From Kipferlia bialata (lineage: Eukaryota; Fornicata), in NCBI GenBank assembly GCA_003568945.1, contig BDIP01000001.1, positions 1 to 35,340 of the forward strand: 35,340 nucleotides of DNA, given 5' to 3'. Position 1 is the stretch's first letter. Each line of letters opens with the position of its first letter. The position numbers and the translations under genes are program-made. The notes under the pieces were generated by a model. The model saw only the letters and a list, made by a program, of their open reading frames with translations. It did not search any database and was not told the DNA's origin. Of this stretch, positions 1-10,256 are shown in pieces.

Positions 1-49
1 TTCTTTTTTTTTCTGGATTTTTTTCCCCCCCCCCCCCCCCCTCACCCAG

Positions 50-771
50 TGCTGGATACCTTTGGAGGCAGGGTCCATGACGGAGTGTCCCTCAGCAACG
101 GAAGGGCAACCGCATGTGCAGAGGTGGGGAACTGTAGAGTATATATATATGTGACGTATGTTGTATGAGAAGACAGAGTAGTGTCTGTCCTCCTGTGCCT
201 TCTGACCCTAGGTGACTAACGACGGTGTCTTCAGAGCTGCCCTGGGTGCCAGGCGTATCTCTCTCTCTCCCTCCCTCCCTGGCACTGTCTCCTTCTCAGT
301 CCGTATCGATGCTTCAGGTACATTGACCCCTTTATATACCATACACACTAACCCTCCCTGACCCCCTAGGTGGTGTGGTGCGTGTGGGTGTGGCTAAGCC
401 CAATGTGGACCTGGAGGACGGGTGGAGGACAAAGCAGGTGAGACTTCGTGTGTATAGATATATAGACCCTAAGTCCTCACCCACCTGACCCTTAGGCCTG
501 GGGCTTCTTCGGGTTCAATGGCAAGATCTACTTTGCCGGCAAGAGACGTGACTATGGCCCCATGTACAAGGGGGGGGACGTCATCACAGTGACCCTCGAC
601 AGAGAGACACGCTCCATGCGCTACACCCTAAATGGCAAAGACCTGGGTGTGGCCTTCTCCAAGCTGCCCATGACTGTGGTGCCCTTCATCGAGTTTGGAA
701 ACAGGGCAGACACTGTCTCATTCATTGAGCAGGGCGAGGTGGAGGTGGCAGAGGAGGAGGACGAGGCATGA
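50..771 (+). CDS. SPRY-domain protein, C-terminal part (5' end outside window)
   Basis: Exons 50-123, 212-317, 370-437 and 496-771 join in one open frame ending at TGA 769-771. The upstream intron carries a poly-C run and ends in CTCACCCAG at 49. The last two exons read as the second half of a B30.2/SPRY fold: AWGFFGFNGKIYFAG, then YGPMYKGGDVITVTLD, RYTLNGKDLGVAF and a closing VVPFIEFGNRADTVSF. These match the family's 'G..GDvIGc.lD', 'i.ftlNG..lG.af' and 'yPav' landmarks. SPRY domains are protein-binding beta-sandwiches; the partner cannot be told from sequence. The C-terminus is a short Glu-rich tail. Three introns end in CTGAC-type acceptors directly followed by the exon. The gene converges on the GRC3-like gene, 346 bp away. 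The family call is secure; the rest of the protein is not in this window. Confidence 0.85.
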
Positions 772-1117
772 GGGTCTAGTAGAGTGTATGAGGGTGTGGT
801 ATTGTAACTGTAGTCAAATAGAGACACATCTTGTAACGATCTATTGGAGCAACCGACCGCTTGAGGCTATGCCACATAGTGCCATACAAATGATGGGGTC
901 CATGTGAAGTTCTACTCTATCACGACCCAATTCGGCTGCGATTACATAAGAATAGTGCTGTCATCCAAGCAAGGCCCTCGCAATCTCAGGTCCAACGATT
1001 CCATGTGTATTGGAGACGACTATGTGGGGAATGTCACCACTCCCTATTCTCATGGGCCACATGCGTCATCGAGTTGTGATGCACTCAAGTCTGAGTGAGG
1101 TACGTATCGATACCCCT
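772..1117. other. Convergent intergenic spacer
   Basis: This lies between the SPRY gene stop (+) and the GRC3-like stop (-). It holds no ORF with coding character, no hairpin of note and no repeat. It presumably contains both 3' untranslated regions. Confidence 0.5.
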
Positions 1118-3008
1118 CTACCGCTGCATGGGCTTGGACACAACAGGGAGAGCACCGGGACGTGTGTCCTGAGGGTGGGAGAGGTGCCAGTATACATATA
1201 TATACATATACACAACTCACACATGTCTGTCCCCTCACCTTGGTGTTTACGATGTATCTCTCCCCGTGTCTCTGTCTGATGTGGGCAGGTAGGGCCAGAC
1301 CCCCGGAGGCAGGCATGAAGAGCTGGGTGACACCCTGCATACCAGAGGGAGAGAGAGAGGTGACCAGGTGGACATGGCCCAGGGGGGACACGCTCCACAC
1401 AAGGCCCACCCCCACAACACCAGCCTCACCCACCAACAGTACGGTCTTGCCTGGGGTGAGGGAGTGGGTATAGAGTGTATGAGCAGTGACACCCTCACGG
1501 TATGTACCCCACCTGCTATTGATGCCGCTGTGTCTGCCCCTGCCATGTCTCTGGATGATGACTGGGTCTGGCCTGCAAACACCACAGACACAGAGGAGAG
1601 AGGGCACCTGGGGGGTGGGGGTGGGGAGGGGGGGGGGTACCATATATTGGCCTATGAATAGATATAGTATCACTAACCTGTACGCCGGCAGTCTCCCGAG
1701 CCCTGCCCATGGGCCATTGGACATGGGGCAGAGGGAGGGGTCTAGCCGTCTCAGGAGAGAGATGTCACGGACGGCCCGGGCACGCTTGGAGCCCTAGGGG
1801 TTAGGTATATCCTTACACTCACACTAATGAGATGTAGACTCCGAACCTTAGCTGCCTCACAGTCCAGGAGAACGCACCCGGATGGCAGCATGAGGGGGCT
1901 CAGCCTGGGGTGGGGGGGGGGGGGCAAGTCAGAGGATAGAAGAGAGTAGGATAGTACCCACGCACCTCCTGCTGCCCTCCTGCTGGAATGCACTCATGGC
2001 GGATGGGTGCCTCATCTCCACAACGGCCTGGGGGGACACTGCTCGGATCAGGGTGTCCAGGGCCTCAGACCCAAACCCAGTGTTCCACCCGTGTGCGTTG
2101 ACTACTAACAGTGCAGAGGGTGGGACACGGGTCAGGCACTCCTCAACGATGCTGAGGGTCAGGGGGAGTACTGAGAGAGAGGGGGGAGGAAGAGACATAT
2201 ACGCTACAAGAAGGAGTACAGGGTCTGCTATATACCTAGCATGCACCATGGGCTCCTCCCTGGGCGTGAGGTGTCCAAAGGGCAGACACACCACTGGGGC
2301 AGTGGACATGGAGGGGGCAGAGGAGTAGGGGGAGGTGAAGGGGGGGAGGGCGAGGGTGGCCTTGAACACAGACACGCAACACTGCGGCCCCCACTCACTC
2401 TGGCCGGGGTCTGCGTCTAGGATGTACACGTCCTGTCCGTGTGTGCTCAGCATCACATTGACCAGGGTCCTGGGGTCAGAGACACGGCAGATGTGATACA
2501 CAGTATATACACATCTATTACACATATATCATCACGCACCTGACAAATGCACTCTTTCCGGTGGATGTTGACCCAGTCACCAGTACCCTCTTGGGCAAGG
2601 TGGAGGTGGGTGCAGAGGGAGTGGGCTCCGCTGCAGTATCAGTCGCCACTGGGGTGGTCATATCCACATCGCCTCCCACAGGTGTCACCTCAGCAGTCTC
2701 CTTCTCCCTCTCTGCCTCTCTCTCTGCCTCCTGTGTGCATAGTTTGTGGCACAGACCCAGCCAGGCACTGGGGTGAGGGGTCTGAATGATACGATATGTA
2801 TACATACATACAAGAGACTTGGGAGGTGTATATGTACGTACCCAGCTGGCACCGGTGCATCGTTAGATATGCCAAAGGCCGCAGTGTCCTTGGCTAGGGA
2901 GTACTGCTTCCTGATCTCCTCGGGGGGGTGAGACACCCTGGGAGTCAGATAGGAATACTGCTAGCAGAATACAGGATAGGGGGGGGGGGGGGGGGGGGGG
3001 AGGGAGGG

Positions 3009-3043
<35 letters not shown>

Positions 3044-3625
3044 GCGGGAGAACATATGCAATTCCAACATCCAATAGAAAACACAATGACACCTTGTGCA
3101 TTGGGCATGTGGGTATCTGTCTAGCTATATAGATGTGTATACATACCTGTGCATGGGGCATGTTGGTATGGCCGGGGCAGGGATAACAGGCTTGACATCC
3201 ACCCTCACCCTCTCTCTCAGTGGAGGGTATGCACCAGGCTCAGTCTTCACTCTCTCTCTCTCTCTCTCTCCCCTGTCTCCCTGGCTGTCTCTAGACGGTC
3301 TAGAGGGTCTAGAATGTCTAGAGGGGGTGGAGGGGGTGGAGGGTGTAGTATCTCTGACAGAGGGAGCCTTGGCAAGAAGTCTATCTCTCACCAGCACCCT
3401 CTCCCCCTCTCTCCCTTGGGTACTGCGACCAGTCTGTGGGCTACTCACCCTCTCCTGCTTCACAGCAACCTCCACATACCCACGCTTGAGGGAAGGCTCT
3501 CGGGGTTCTCTCTCTCTAGGGTATGGATCTCTTGATGATCGAGGGTCAGCAGGTCCCAATCCCCTATGTCTCTCTCTCAGGGGCGGCTGTCTCTGTCGCT
3601 CCCTGCCTCTCCCTCCCCTGTCCAT
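1118..3625 (-). CDS. GRC3: GRC3/NOL9-type polynucleotide 5'-hydroxyl kinase
   Basis: Ten exons, in order of translation: 3625-3147, 2937-2842, 2767-2540, 2469-2236, 2151-1966, 1904-1823, 1793-1678, 1607-1513, 1450-1239, 1168-1118. All phases agree, giving 592 aa, close to yeast Grc3 (about 630). The N-terminal 160 residues are Arg/Glu-rich low complexity. A Walker A loop, VTGSTSTGKSAF, follows; then ILDADPGQSEW (Walker B/lid region of the Clp1/Grc3 kinases), LPPFTSPYSS (the GPPFT signature that separates Grc3 from Clp1), LLVVNAHGWNTGFG (like NT.GWVKG.G) and a late VGVGLVWSVSPLGHVHLVT block typical of the Grc3 C-terminus. In other eukaryotes Grc3 phosphorylates 5'-OH ends of pre-rRNA with the nuclease Las1 during ITS2 removal in the nucleolus. 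The usual N-terminal beta domain is not obvious. Intron 1 holds a poly-C tract (sense strand) and a copy of the exon 1 end. The 29-nt intron 1822-1794 is the shortest in the window. The start is the first in-frame ATG; an in-frame TAA lies upstream. Confidence 0.88.
2979..3042 (-). repeat. Interrupted homopolymer C tract (sense strand) in GRC3 intron 1
   Basis: On the + strand this is two long G runs broken by an A/G-rich insert. On the coding strand it is poly-C, between the donor at 3146 and the acceptor at 2938. It is the same kind of tract as those at 25-41, 20570-20646, 31306-31388, 32511-32525 and 35307-35326, all C on the sense strand. Assembly length of such runs is unreliable. Confidence 0.8.
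3093..3116 (-). repeat. Tandem copy of the exon 1 end of the GRC3 gene
   Basis: About 24 nt resembling the last coding bases of exon 1 (3147-3169) with a few mismatches, placed about 50 bp downstream in intron 1. It is followed by a GTGTCA donor-like sequence. No clear acceptor precedes it, so it is probably intronic. Confidence 0.65.
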
Positions 3626-3872
3626 ACGTCCCCAGATATCCACAATCAAGGGGTATGATTACAGTGCCAAAGAAGAGCGAAGATGGATCGGACAAGATCA
3701 ATCTGAATTGACACCGATCATCTTGGAAACAGCCCAACCTTGTTCACATTGATACCCTCTCCTCTACAGTAGACAGAGAGATATCGGGTCCTCCCAGAGC
3801 ACACCAGGAGGGGGTGGGAAGCCACAAACCCCGAGGCTCTCCCACCGACGGAAGAGCAGTGACAGGGTGTCC
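3626..3872. promoter_or_regulatory. Divergent promoter region, GRC3-like / NatD-like genes
   Basis: The two start codons lie 247 bp apart on opposite strands, so this interval must hold both 5' ends. It contains a short inverted repeat, TCAAT-CTGA-ATTGA, at 3698-3711. No TATA-like element is convincing. Assignment rests on position. Confidence 0.4.
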
Positions 3873-6800
3873 ATGGATACCAGAGGGAGTGGGGCCGGCC
3901 TAGACCCAGGCCTCGACTCTATCCTCCATCCACCGGCAGATCCGGCACCCAAGAGCGCCCCCAAGCCCCCTGGCGTGCCTTCTGAGCAGCGGGAGGGAGT
4001 TGTATCCTCCTGGAGCACTGGGAAGATACTCTCCCCCCCCACCCACGCCCCAGTAGCCGCTGGGCTTGGTGTTGTGCCCTTCTCACACTCTGGCAGACAC
4101 ATAGGCCACACACACCTGCCCGGCATGTCGCCATATGACACACCCACCTCTGTCACTGAGGCAGAGGGTACTAGTGTCCCCGCCAGTGAGGGTGCTAGTG
4201 TACCTGCTAGCGAGGGTGCCTCCAGTGTTGCCAGTCCCGTTGTGAGTGGGTGGTACAGTGAGACCAGCACTGAGGCAGTCACTGAGTGGAAGACGGAGGG
4301 GTCCAGTGGTGTGGTCACCCCCCTGTCTGTGGTGGATGTGCCATGGCAGATAGTGACGCCATACTACACTGCTACGGCATCCGGGACAGCAGAGGTACAG
4401 CATATATATGTATGGCCACTCTCTGTACATACCCACGCGCCGCGCCCTCCCCCCCCCCTACTATGTACATGATTGTGTTTCTTCGCAAGAGAGTGTGACC
4501 TGGGCAGCCCCCCCCCCCCACTCCACACACACACACTCTCTTACTTTCTCCTGTTTTCCTCACCCTCTAGGTCACCAACCTCCGTGTGCCCACCCCCACA
4601 CCAGAGGCACTAGCCAAGGTATGCATCCATGCCTCTGTTACTATCCATCACTTACACTCTCTATATACTATGTCTCTCTGCTTTTACCCAGGCCAGGGAG
4701 GGCTTTGCCTCAACATCCACAGGGGCACACCCTATTAGTGCTAGTGCCCCTGTCCCTGACACCACTGCCAAGGTATCAGTGATAATTATATATGAATAAT
4801 AATAAAATTATATGTATACCACCGTTAGTCCAGTCCAAATCTCCATCCCCCCTCGTCTTGTCTGACCCCCAGTCCTCCCCTCCCCCCTGGCTGTCCAAGG
4901 CCATGCAGGAGGACAGTCCTGTTCCTGATGGCAAGGTGTATATATATATATATATACATATATGTATATATACAGATAGATGTGTGTATTAGTCCAAGGC
5001 CATGCAGGAGGACAGCCCAGTGCCAGGGGGAAAGGTATATTTACTCAGACACTGTTATTCGCATTGCCTATGTATGGAACTACCCCCAGGTCACCCCTTC
5101 CCTGGAGACCTTCCTGACCTGTGACCCAGGGGAGGCAGCACAGGAGGCGGTGGAGCAGGGTATGCATTTGTATATATAATGTATATACATGATAGAGTAT
5201 ATATGTGTATACTTGCTGACCCAGGCCCTCTACCCAGTGACATCACCATGGTGTCTGCTGGCCATGACCTCAGCATAGTCTATGGGGCAGGGCAGGGGGA
5301 GGCAGAGAGAGAGGGGGACCACCCTAAGGTACACCCTCCCTGTAGTCATATACTGTCACTGACACTATCTCTTCATCTCTTTGTATACTCCAAAGGTACT
5401 CTGTTGTAGGGTGTTACACACAAACTATGCCTTACCTCCAGCCCACTGCCACCCCCCCTGGCAAGGAGCATGACTCAGAGGTGTGTATAGACTGTGTTTA
5501 TATAGTATATATGTGTGTATGATTGGTATTGTGACATATACAGCCTCCTACCCTTGGCAAGGAGCATGACTTAGAGGTACACATTGTGTGTTTGGTATAG
5601 AGTGCATTCATTCACGTCTATCCAGTGTGACTACAGTTTGAGGGTCTTACCCCCAGGTGAGTGACGCTGCAGCAGAGGCAGTTGCAGAGGCAGAGAGGGA
5701 GAGGGAGAGAGAGAGGGAGAAGACAAAGGCTCCTGCCGCACCCCTGACCCCCCCTGGTCTCTCTGTCTCCCCAACTTTTGAGACCAAGGGAGAGGCTGAG
5801 GGAGAGGGAGAGACTGTCCCCAAGACAGAGGATGTGGCAGAGAGAGTGGTACCTGTACCCAAGGCCAAGGGCAAGGCTAAGTCTAGGGCCAAGACCAAGC
5901 GCAGGGTGCTAGGGAAGGGCAAGAGACCCCCTGCCCCTGTCAGGGTGGAGGAATCACCACCTGCACCTCCTGCAAAGAGGTATGTGTACATATATACTAT
6001 ACAATATATAGTATATATAGTGTTATATACTCATATATATGTGTATGTCTTTGACAGTAGGACCAGGCCCATTAGAAGGGTTGTGCAGAAGATGCTGGAG
6101 AAGAGGGAGAGAGAGGCACAGGCCAAGAGGGAGAGAGAGAGAGAGACCCTGGAGAGAGAGATGTCCCAGGAGGCTGATGTGGATGACATTGTGCTAGAGG
6201 AGGAGGAGGAGGAGGAGGTCAAGGCCATTCCCATCCCAAGGTGGGTATTAATCGTGTAGCTTCATGAAATTATGCACTATACACAAGTACAGGACCAATG
6301 GCTCTATATGGATGTGTGTATACTTACATATCTATGTGTATATATACCCCTAACCCCAGGGCCAAGAGGCCCAAGAAGGAGAGGGGCAGGGCCAAGACTA
6401 AGAAGAGAAGCCCGGCAAAGAGACGCCCAGGTTTGTGTCCTATTACGGACTGTCTATATACCCCTCTGCCTTACATACTAATATCCAGGCATGCGTGGCC
6501 GTAGCTCTCTGGCCACCACCAGTGCCTCCCCCTACGTGTCTGCCCCTCCCTCCCCCTACGAGCCCTCTGACACTGAGACAGACTACATTGAGGTATCACA
6601 CGGACCCGCCAAGTGCGAGGCAGCACTGCTCAAGGTACATATTTACTCGGGTACTCATTATGTCAAAACTTTGGGGTTGACGTGACCAATCTGAATTAGT
6701 GGTCGTCTCTTTCTCTCTCTCTCTCTCTCTCATACCCTAGGAGTGGCCTGACCACTCTGAGTATGTGGTTGTCTCTTTCTCTTTCTCTCTCTCTCTCTCT

Positions 6801-6964
6801 TTCATACCCCAGGAGTGGCCTGACCACTCCGAGTATGTGGTAGTGTCCAGGGCAGACATGCCAAGGAGACTCCTCAAGAGATGTGCAGACCTGGCAGAGG
6901 AGCACACAGGTAGGGGACTCTCTCTCCCTCTCTCTCCCTCTCTCTCTCTAAATCCCTGCCAGTC

Positions 6965-6999
<35 letters not shown>

Positions 7000-8062
7000 C
7001 TCACTCCTAGGCCAGTGTGCCAGTGTGGATGACCTCCCCCCTACCAAGAGACTGTCCCATCATCAGAACATGTTCCTCTTCAGAGTGCAGGAGTCAGGTA
7101 CTATCTCTCTCTCTCTCTCTGTCTATATCCTCACCAACAAGTTTCCCCTCCAAATCCATGCACTCATCTCTCTCTCTCTCTCTCTATACTTAATGATATG
7201 TATTAGTGTATACTAACTGTAGGCCTCCCCCGCACTGACAGACACCCCTCCAAGGCCATGCACTCTGACCCAGCTGCATTCTGGGACAGGGTCAGGGGGT
7301 ACATTGCATTCAGGTACGATGTACCTGAATACACCTGGATATAGAGCCCTATGTAGTACCTAACACACCCCCTCACCCCCAGGTTCATTGATGAGTACGG
7401 CTTCACCAGGGCATACATCATCGAGTGCCATGTCAGGAATGAGTACAGGAGGTATGGATAGTGCAATACCCCATCTCTGTATATATATATAGTATGTATA
7501 CATACACTTGTATATTGTTACCAGCGCAGTGTCAGGAATGAGTACAGGAGGTATTCGAAGTATACATACTCTCTCTCTCTATCTGTATGTCTATTCATTC
7601 TCCATTCAGTCTTCTACTCTCACTTCAGACAGAGCCATGGCTCTAAGATGATGGATGCCATGGATATGATCTCTCTCTCTCTCTCTCTCTCTCCATACAT
7701 ATACCCATATGCAACACCTGATATGCAGGCAGAGCCATGGCTCCAAGATGATGGATGCCATGGAGTTCTCTTTTCTCTCTCTCTCTGCATTCTATCAGTG
7801 TATATATATTCACACTCTGATATGTAGGCAGAGCCACGGGTCCAAGATGATGGATGCCATGGAGGTGATAGTCAGGGACCTCGGTATGGACCAGGTGGGT
7901 AATCAGGTCTCTCTCTCTCTCTCTCTCTCGCTGTCTCTCTCTTGCTGTCTCTCTTCCCCTGCCTAACCCAGGTTGCCCTCACTGTACACAACGACAACAA
8001 GGCAGGAGTGCACTTCTACAACAGGTACTAGGGAATAGCGTATTTGTATGTTTTATGTACTG

Positions 8063-8104
<42 letters not shown>

Positions 8105-8203
8105 ACTGATGTCAGGCTAGGCTTTGTGCCTGCCTTTGAGAACCCAGACGATGACCCCACCTGCACATACACCATCATGAGCAAGGATGTGCCAGTGGAG
8201 TAG
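3873..8203 (+). CDS. NAA40/NatD-like GNAT acetyltransferase with long basic low-complexity N-terminus
   Basis: Exons: 3873-4394, 4571-4618, 4692-4772, 4873-4935, [4993-5034], 5090-5159, 5225-5328, 5442-5480, [5544-5576], 5657-5979, 6058-6240, 6360-6430, 6489-6634, 6813-6909, 7011-7097, 7223-7313, 7383-7451, 7828-7894, 7972-8024, 8116-8203. Bracketed exons are in-phase duplicates; without them the product is 733 aa. Residues 1-550 are Ser/Thr/Pro-rich, then charged (RERERERE, KAKGKAKSRAKTKRR). The last 180 residues form a GNAT domain: FRFIDEYGFTRAYIIECHV, YRRQSHGSKMMDAMEVIV (acetyl-CoA loop region), MDQVALTVHNDNKAGVHFYN, then CTYTIMSKDV. Strand order, the NxGxxxFY helix and the closing C-x-Y-x-I-x-S motif match NAA40, which acetylates the N-terminus of histones H4 and H2A. 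The P-loop reads S-H-G-S-K rather than K-G-L-G-K, so activity is uncertain. NAA40 is about 240 aa elsewhere; a 550-residue extension is unusual and suggests nuclear or chromatin targeting. The fold call is firm, the NatD subfamily likely. Confidence 0.75.
4993..5034 (+). repeat. In-phase duplicate mini-exon (copy of 4894-4935)
   Basis: A 42-nt copy of the end of the preceding exon, encoding SKAMQEDSPVPGGK versus SKAMQEDSPVPDGK. It has its own acceptor (GTGTATTAG) and donor (GTATAT). Changes are mostly synonymous or mild, so it may be spliced in as an optional exon. Confidence 0.7.
5544..5576 (+). repeat. In-phase duplicate mini-exon (copy of 5442-5480)
   Basis: A 33-nt exon-like segment encoding PPTLGKEHDLE, a near copy of the preceding exon end (PPGKEHDSE). 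It is flanked by ACATATACAG and GTACAC, and its length is a multiple of three. Confidence 0.65.
6679..6842 (+). repeat. Three tandem copies of an exon start in the NatD-like gene
   Basis: The unit is about 65-70 bp: 30 nt of exon start plus a (CT)n tract and acceptor. Copies begin near 6679 (decayed, with an in-frame TAG), at 6741 (29 of 30 matches, CATACCCTAG acceptor) and at 6813 (the one used). The middle copy lacks a good donor, so it is most likely skipped. Confidence 0.75.
7530..7550 (+). repeat. In-phase 21-nt duplicate of an exon end
   Basis: An exact repeat of the last 20 nt of exon 7383-7451, followed by a GTATTC donor and preceded by an acceptor-like GCGCAG. If spliced it would add SVRNEYR in frame inside the GNAT domain, so it is probably a minor form or skipped. 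Confidence 0.6.
7629..7862 (+). repeat. Three tandem copies of the acetyl-CoA-loop exon start
   Basis: Copies of the first 35 nt of exon 7828-7894 occur at 7629, 7729 and 7828, each with its own TTCAG/TGCAG/TGTAG acceptor. The period is about 100 bp. Only the third runs on into coding sequence and a donor. The first two pass straight into (CT)n intron sequence. Confidence 0.8.
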
Positions 8204-8283
8204 GCTTAGGGACTTTGTTAAAGGGAGTGAGTGCACTGTGTGGTAGAGTCAAGGCTGTGCATTGGACATGCTCCAGAGGGTGA

Positions 8284-8327
8284 TACACCATCATGAGCTA
8301 GGATGTGCCGGTGGAGTAGACTAGGGG
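8284..8327 (+). repeat. Copy of the terminal exon end, beyond the stop codon
   Basis: About 44 bp closely matching the last coding bases and stop of the NatD-like gene, 118 bp downstream. It carries its own internal TAG. It cannot be an alternative exon end unless transcription extends that far. It shows that the copying is not limited to introns. Confidence 0.75.
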
Positions 8328-8547
8328 ATATACAAGTGGAGGAAGGTGGGGTGTACCTCTATTGTAAGTGGGGAGACATCCCTAATGACTAGTCTAATAG
8401 ACACTGAGGCAGCAGAATCAGTGACAATGAGTGGAACCGTCTATTCATTTACCTCCTTTCACTATAGACATGTGCAGGTCCATCAATATATCATATAGCC
8501 TGTCACGGCAGAAGACTGGAACAGCTTGTCATATCTCTACACAGATG

Positions 8548-8808
8548 CTACATGGACGCAAGTACATAATGAGGACAGACGTCCAAGGACACGCCCCCGG
8601 CCCTACTCAGTATCACACCACTGCAGCTGATGACTAGCGTCACAGCAGCATCGTGCAGGTACAACCGGTCACAGGCAAATAGGGGAGACTCTCGAGGTAT
8701 CAGATCACTGGTGGAGGTCACAGGGGACATGGGTATGTATCCTCCTACTAGGACGTATCCTGAAGGGGTCTCGAAGAGAGACTCGGTCTCGTCAGGGGTC
8801 CAAGACAC
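8548..8808 (-). CDS. Doubtful ORF, possible kelch-like fragment
   Basis: An 87-codon open frame with balanced composition, ending in TAG. It includes YVLVGGYIPM and ACDRLYLHDAAVTLVISCSG, which resemble the strand pairs of kelch-type blades. No in-frame ATG lies at its 5' end; the first is about 30 codons in. No clear acceptor joins it to another exon. It could be the remnant of a kelch gene or part of an unrecognised gene. Function is unknown. Confidence 0.25.
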   Translation of the reverse strand: MSWTPDETESLFETPSGYVLVGGYIPMSPVTSTSDLIPRESPLFACDRLYLHDAAVTLVISCSGVILSRAGGVSLDVCPHYVLASM

Positions 8809-8866
8809 ACAAATGGCATCTACTCAAGGCCTCACTCTCTGACAATGAGGGTCCCGCAATGGCAGC

Positions 8867-8898
8867 GTCTACTCGTAGTGCCGCCCTAATGTCTGAGA
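8867..8898 (-). repeat. Decayed copy of the PPAT gene end
   Basis: About 32 bp resembling 8956-8991 (the last codons and stop of the PPAT gene), lying about 90 bp downstream on the coding strand. Several substitutions are present. Confidence 0.6.
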
Positions 8899-8961
8899 CA
8901 AGAGCAGAGCACATCTCAATGTGGAACAGTCCACAGTGATGAAAGCACTCTCTGTCTCTGC

Positions 8962-10173
8962 CTACTCGAGTGCCGCCCTGATGTCTGATGAGGACAGCTT
9001 GCCCCCTCCCTCTGCTCCCACCACAGGGATGGACACGACGGTGCAGGGGGGGAGAGAGAGGGAGAGGCGGGCGGCATCGACCATCGACACACAGCCCTGG
9101 GGGTGAGGGGGTTAGAGGCACTGGAGAGAGAGATGGGGTTGAGACTGAACCCTACACTGTATGCACCACTTTCCCTACCTTTGTCTCCTCTGACACTACT
9201 AGGTACCGTATCTGTGCGTCTGTGCCGACTGGGCCAAGGGCAGAGTGCAGGGGGAAGGGCACACACGACACGGGGGAGGAGGCATCATCCAGACAGGCCA
9301 TGTATGCAGAGACAGACTGGGCCCTGACAGCCCATGGCTCGAGGTGGTGGGAGTGGGACTGGGGTCAGTGATCCATATATATTGTATACCAACATGACAA
9401 TACACATATATACACTATCCATATATAATATGTGGTGGGAGTGGGAGTGGGACTGGGGGTGAGTGATCCATAAATATAGTACGCCAATATAACAATACAC
9501 ATATATACACTATCCATATACATTATGTGGTGGGAGTGGGAGTGGGACTGGGGGTCAGTGGAGAATTAGTGTGCTATATATATTTTGATTGGATATCCAT
9601 TGTATCTATATACGATATAGGTGGTGGGAGAGAGGACTGCGAGTCAGGAGCAGTGATCCATATACGACTCTCTGACAACCTATATGTATAGATTCAATAT
9701 ATGATGGTGGCGGGACTGGGGGTATCAGTGAGAGAGTGGTACCGGTGTCCAAGAGATGTGACTGTGATGGATACCTTGTTGCCGGTGAGAGCAGACTCGG
9801 ACACCCCCACAGACACCGATGCCTTGCACCCCCTATCCAGCAGACACCGTGCCAGGGCATGGGCTGCAGAGAGGAGGCGTCTATGGCCATCATGGAGATG
9901 GTCAAAGGTGCCCCCGACTGCAACAACAACAGGCAGGGGGGAGGGGGTATCCAGAGTCACCCCACATGCAGCAAATGATGATGCAATGTCATCTGGAGGT
10001 TAGAGTGGTAGGCGTATCGCAGATACATACTCTCTCAACAATACCGGTACCGATACCGAATAGTATCAAAATCATACTAGGTACCATTATGAGGGCCAAC
10101 CATGTAGATAGCGCAAAAACTAACCTGTGGAGAAAACGTTATCCCGTGACGGGGCCTGGAGATCAACAAGCAT
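8962..10173 (-). CDS. Phosphopantetheine adenylyltransferase (eukaryotic/archaeal type)
   Basis: Exons 10173-10125, 9992-9775, 9358-9179 and 9096-8962 join in phase to give 193 aa. The protein opens with a short leader, then VAVGGTFDHLHDGHRRLL, the nucleotidyltransferase signature with the catalytic HxGH as HDGH. VSVGVSESALTGNK follows, then PFPLHSALGPVG, IRYLVVSEETK (the conserved 'VSEET' loop) and a KLSSSDIR tail like that of human COASY. The enzyme adenylates 4'-phosphopantetheine with ATP to make dephospho-CoA. No dephospho-CoA kinase domain is fused, unlike animal COASY, so that step must be encoded elsewhere. Length fits stand-alone COG1019-type enzymes. The start ATG is 83 bp from the divergent gene at 10257. 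Intron 2 is swollen by tandem copies of its own acceptor region. Confidence 0.9.
9344..9720 (-). repeat. Tandem array of 3' splice-site units in PPAT intron 2
   Basis: Four to five units of about 85-95 bp, beginning near 9344, 9432, 9527, 9621 and 9705 on the + strand. On the coding strand each unit carries a pyrimidine acceptor (CTGACCCCAG or CTCACCCCCAG), the first 15-20 nt of exon 3 (TCCCACTCCCACCAC) and a TATA-rich intron piece. Identity falls with distance from the used acceptor at 9359. Confidence 0.85.
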
Positions 10174-10256
10174 CACTGAAGGAGAGAGTGAACCTCAGAG
10201 TCTGACTCTCGAAATCGCAAAAGGGTTTGGGTTGAAGTTTTTGTTTGGCCAGCCAA
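10174..10256. promoter_or_regulatory. 83-bp divergent promoter with palindrome overlapping a start codon
   Basis: This is the whole interval between two opposed ATGs. It contains the palindrome TTTGGC-CA-GCCAAA (10244-10257), whose last A is the first base of the ATG at 10257. Transcription factor identity is unknown. Confidence 0.45.

Larger units (their letters stand above)
8204..8961. other. Convergent intergenic region with two gene-end copies
   Basis: This lies between the NatD-like stop and the PPAT stop. It contains a copy of the NatD-like terminal exon end with its stop (8284-8327; original 8165-8206), a copy of the PPAT end (8867-8898; original 8956-8991) and an ORF of doubtful status on the minus strand (8548-8808). 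Confidence 0.6.
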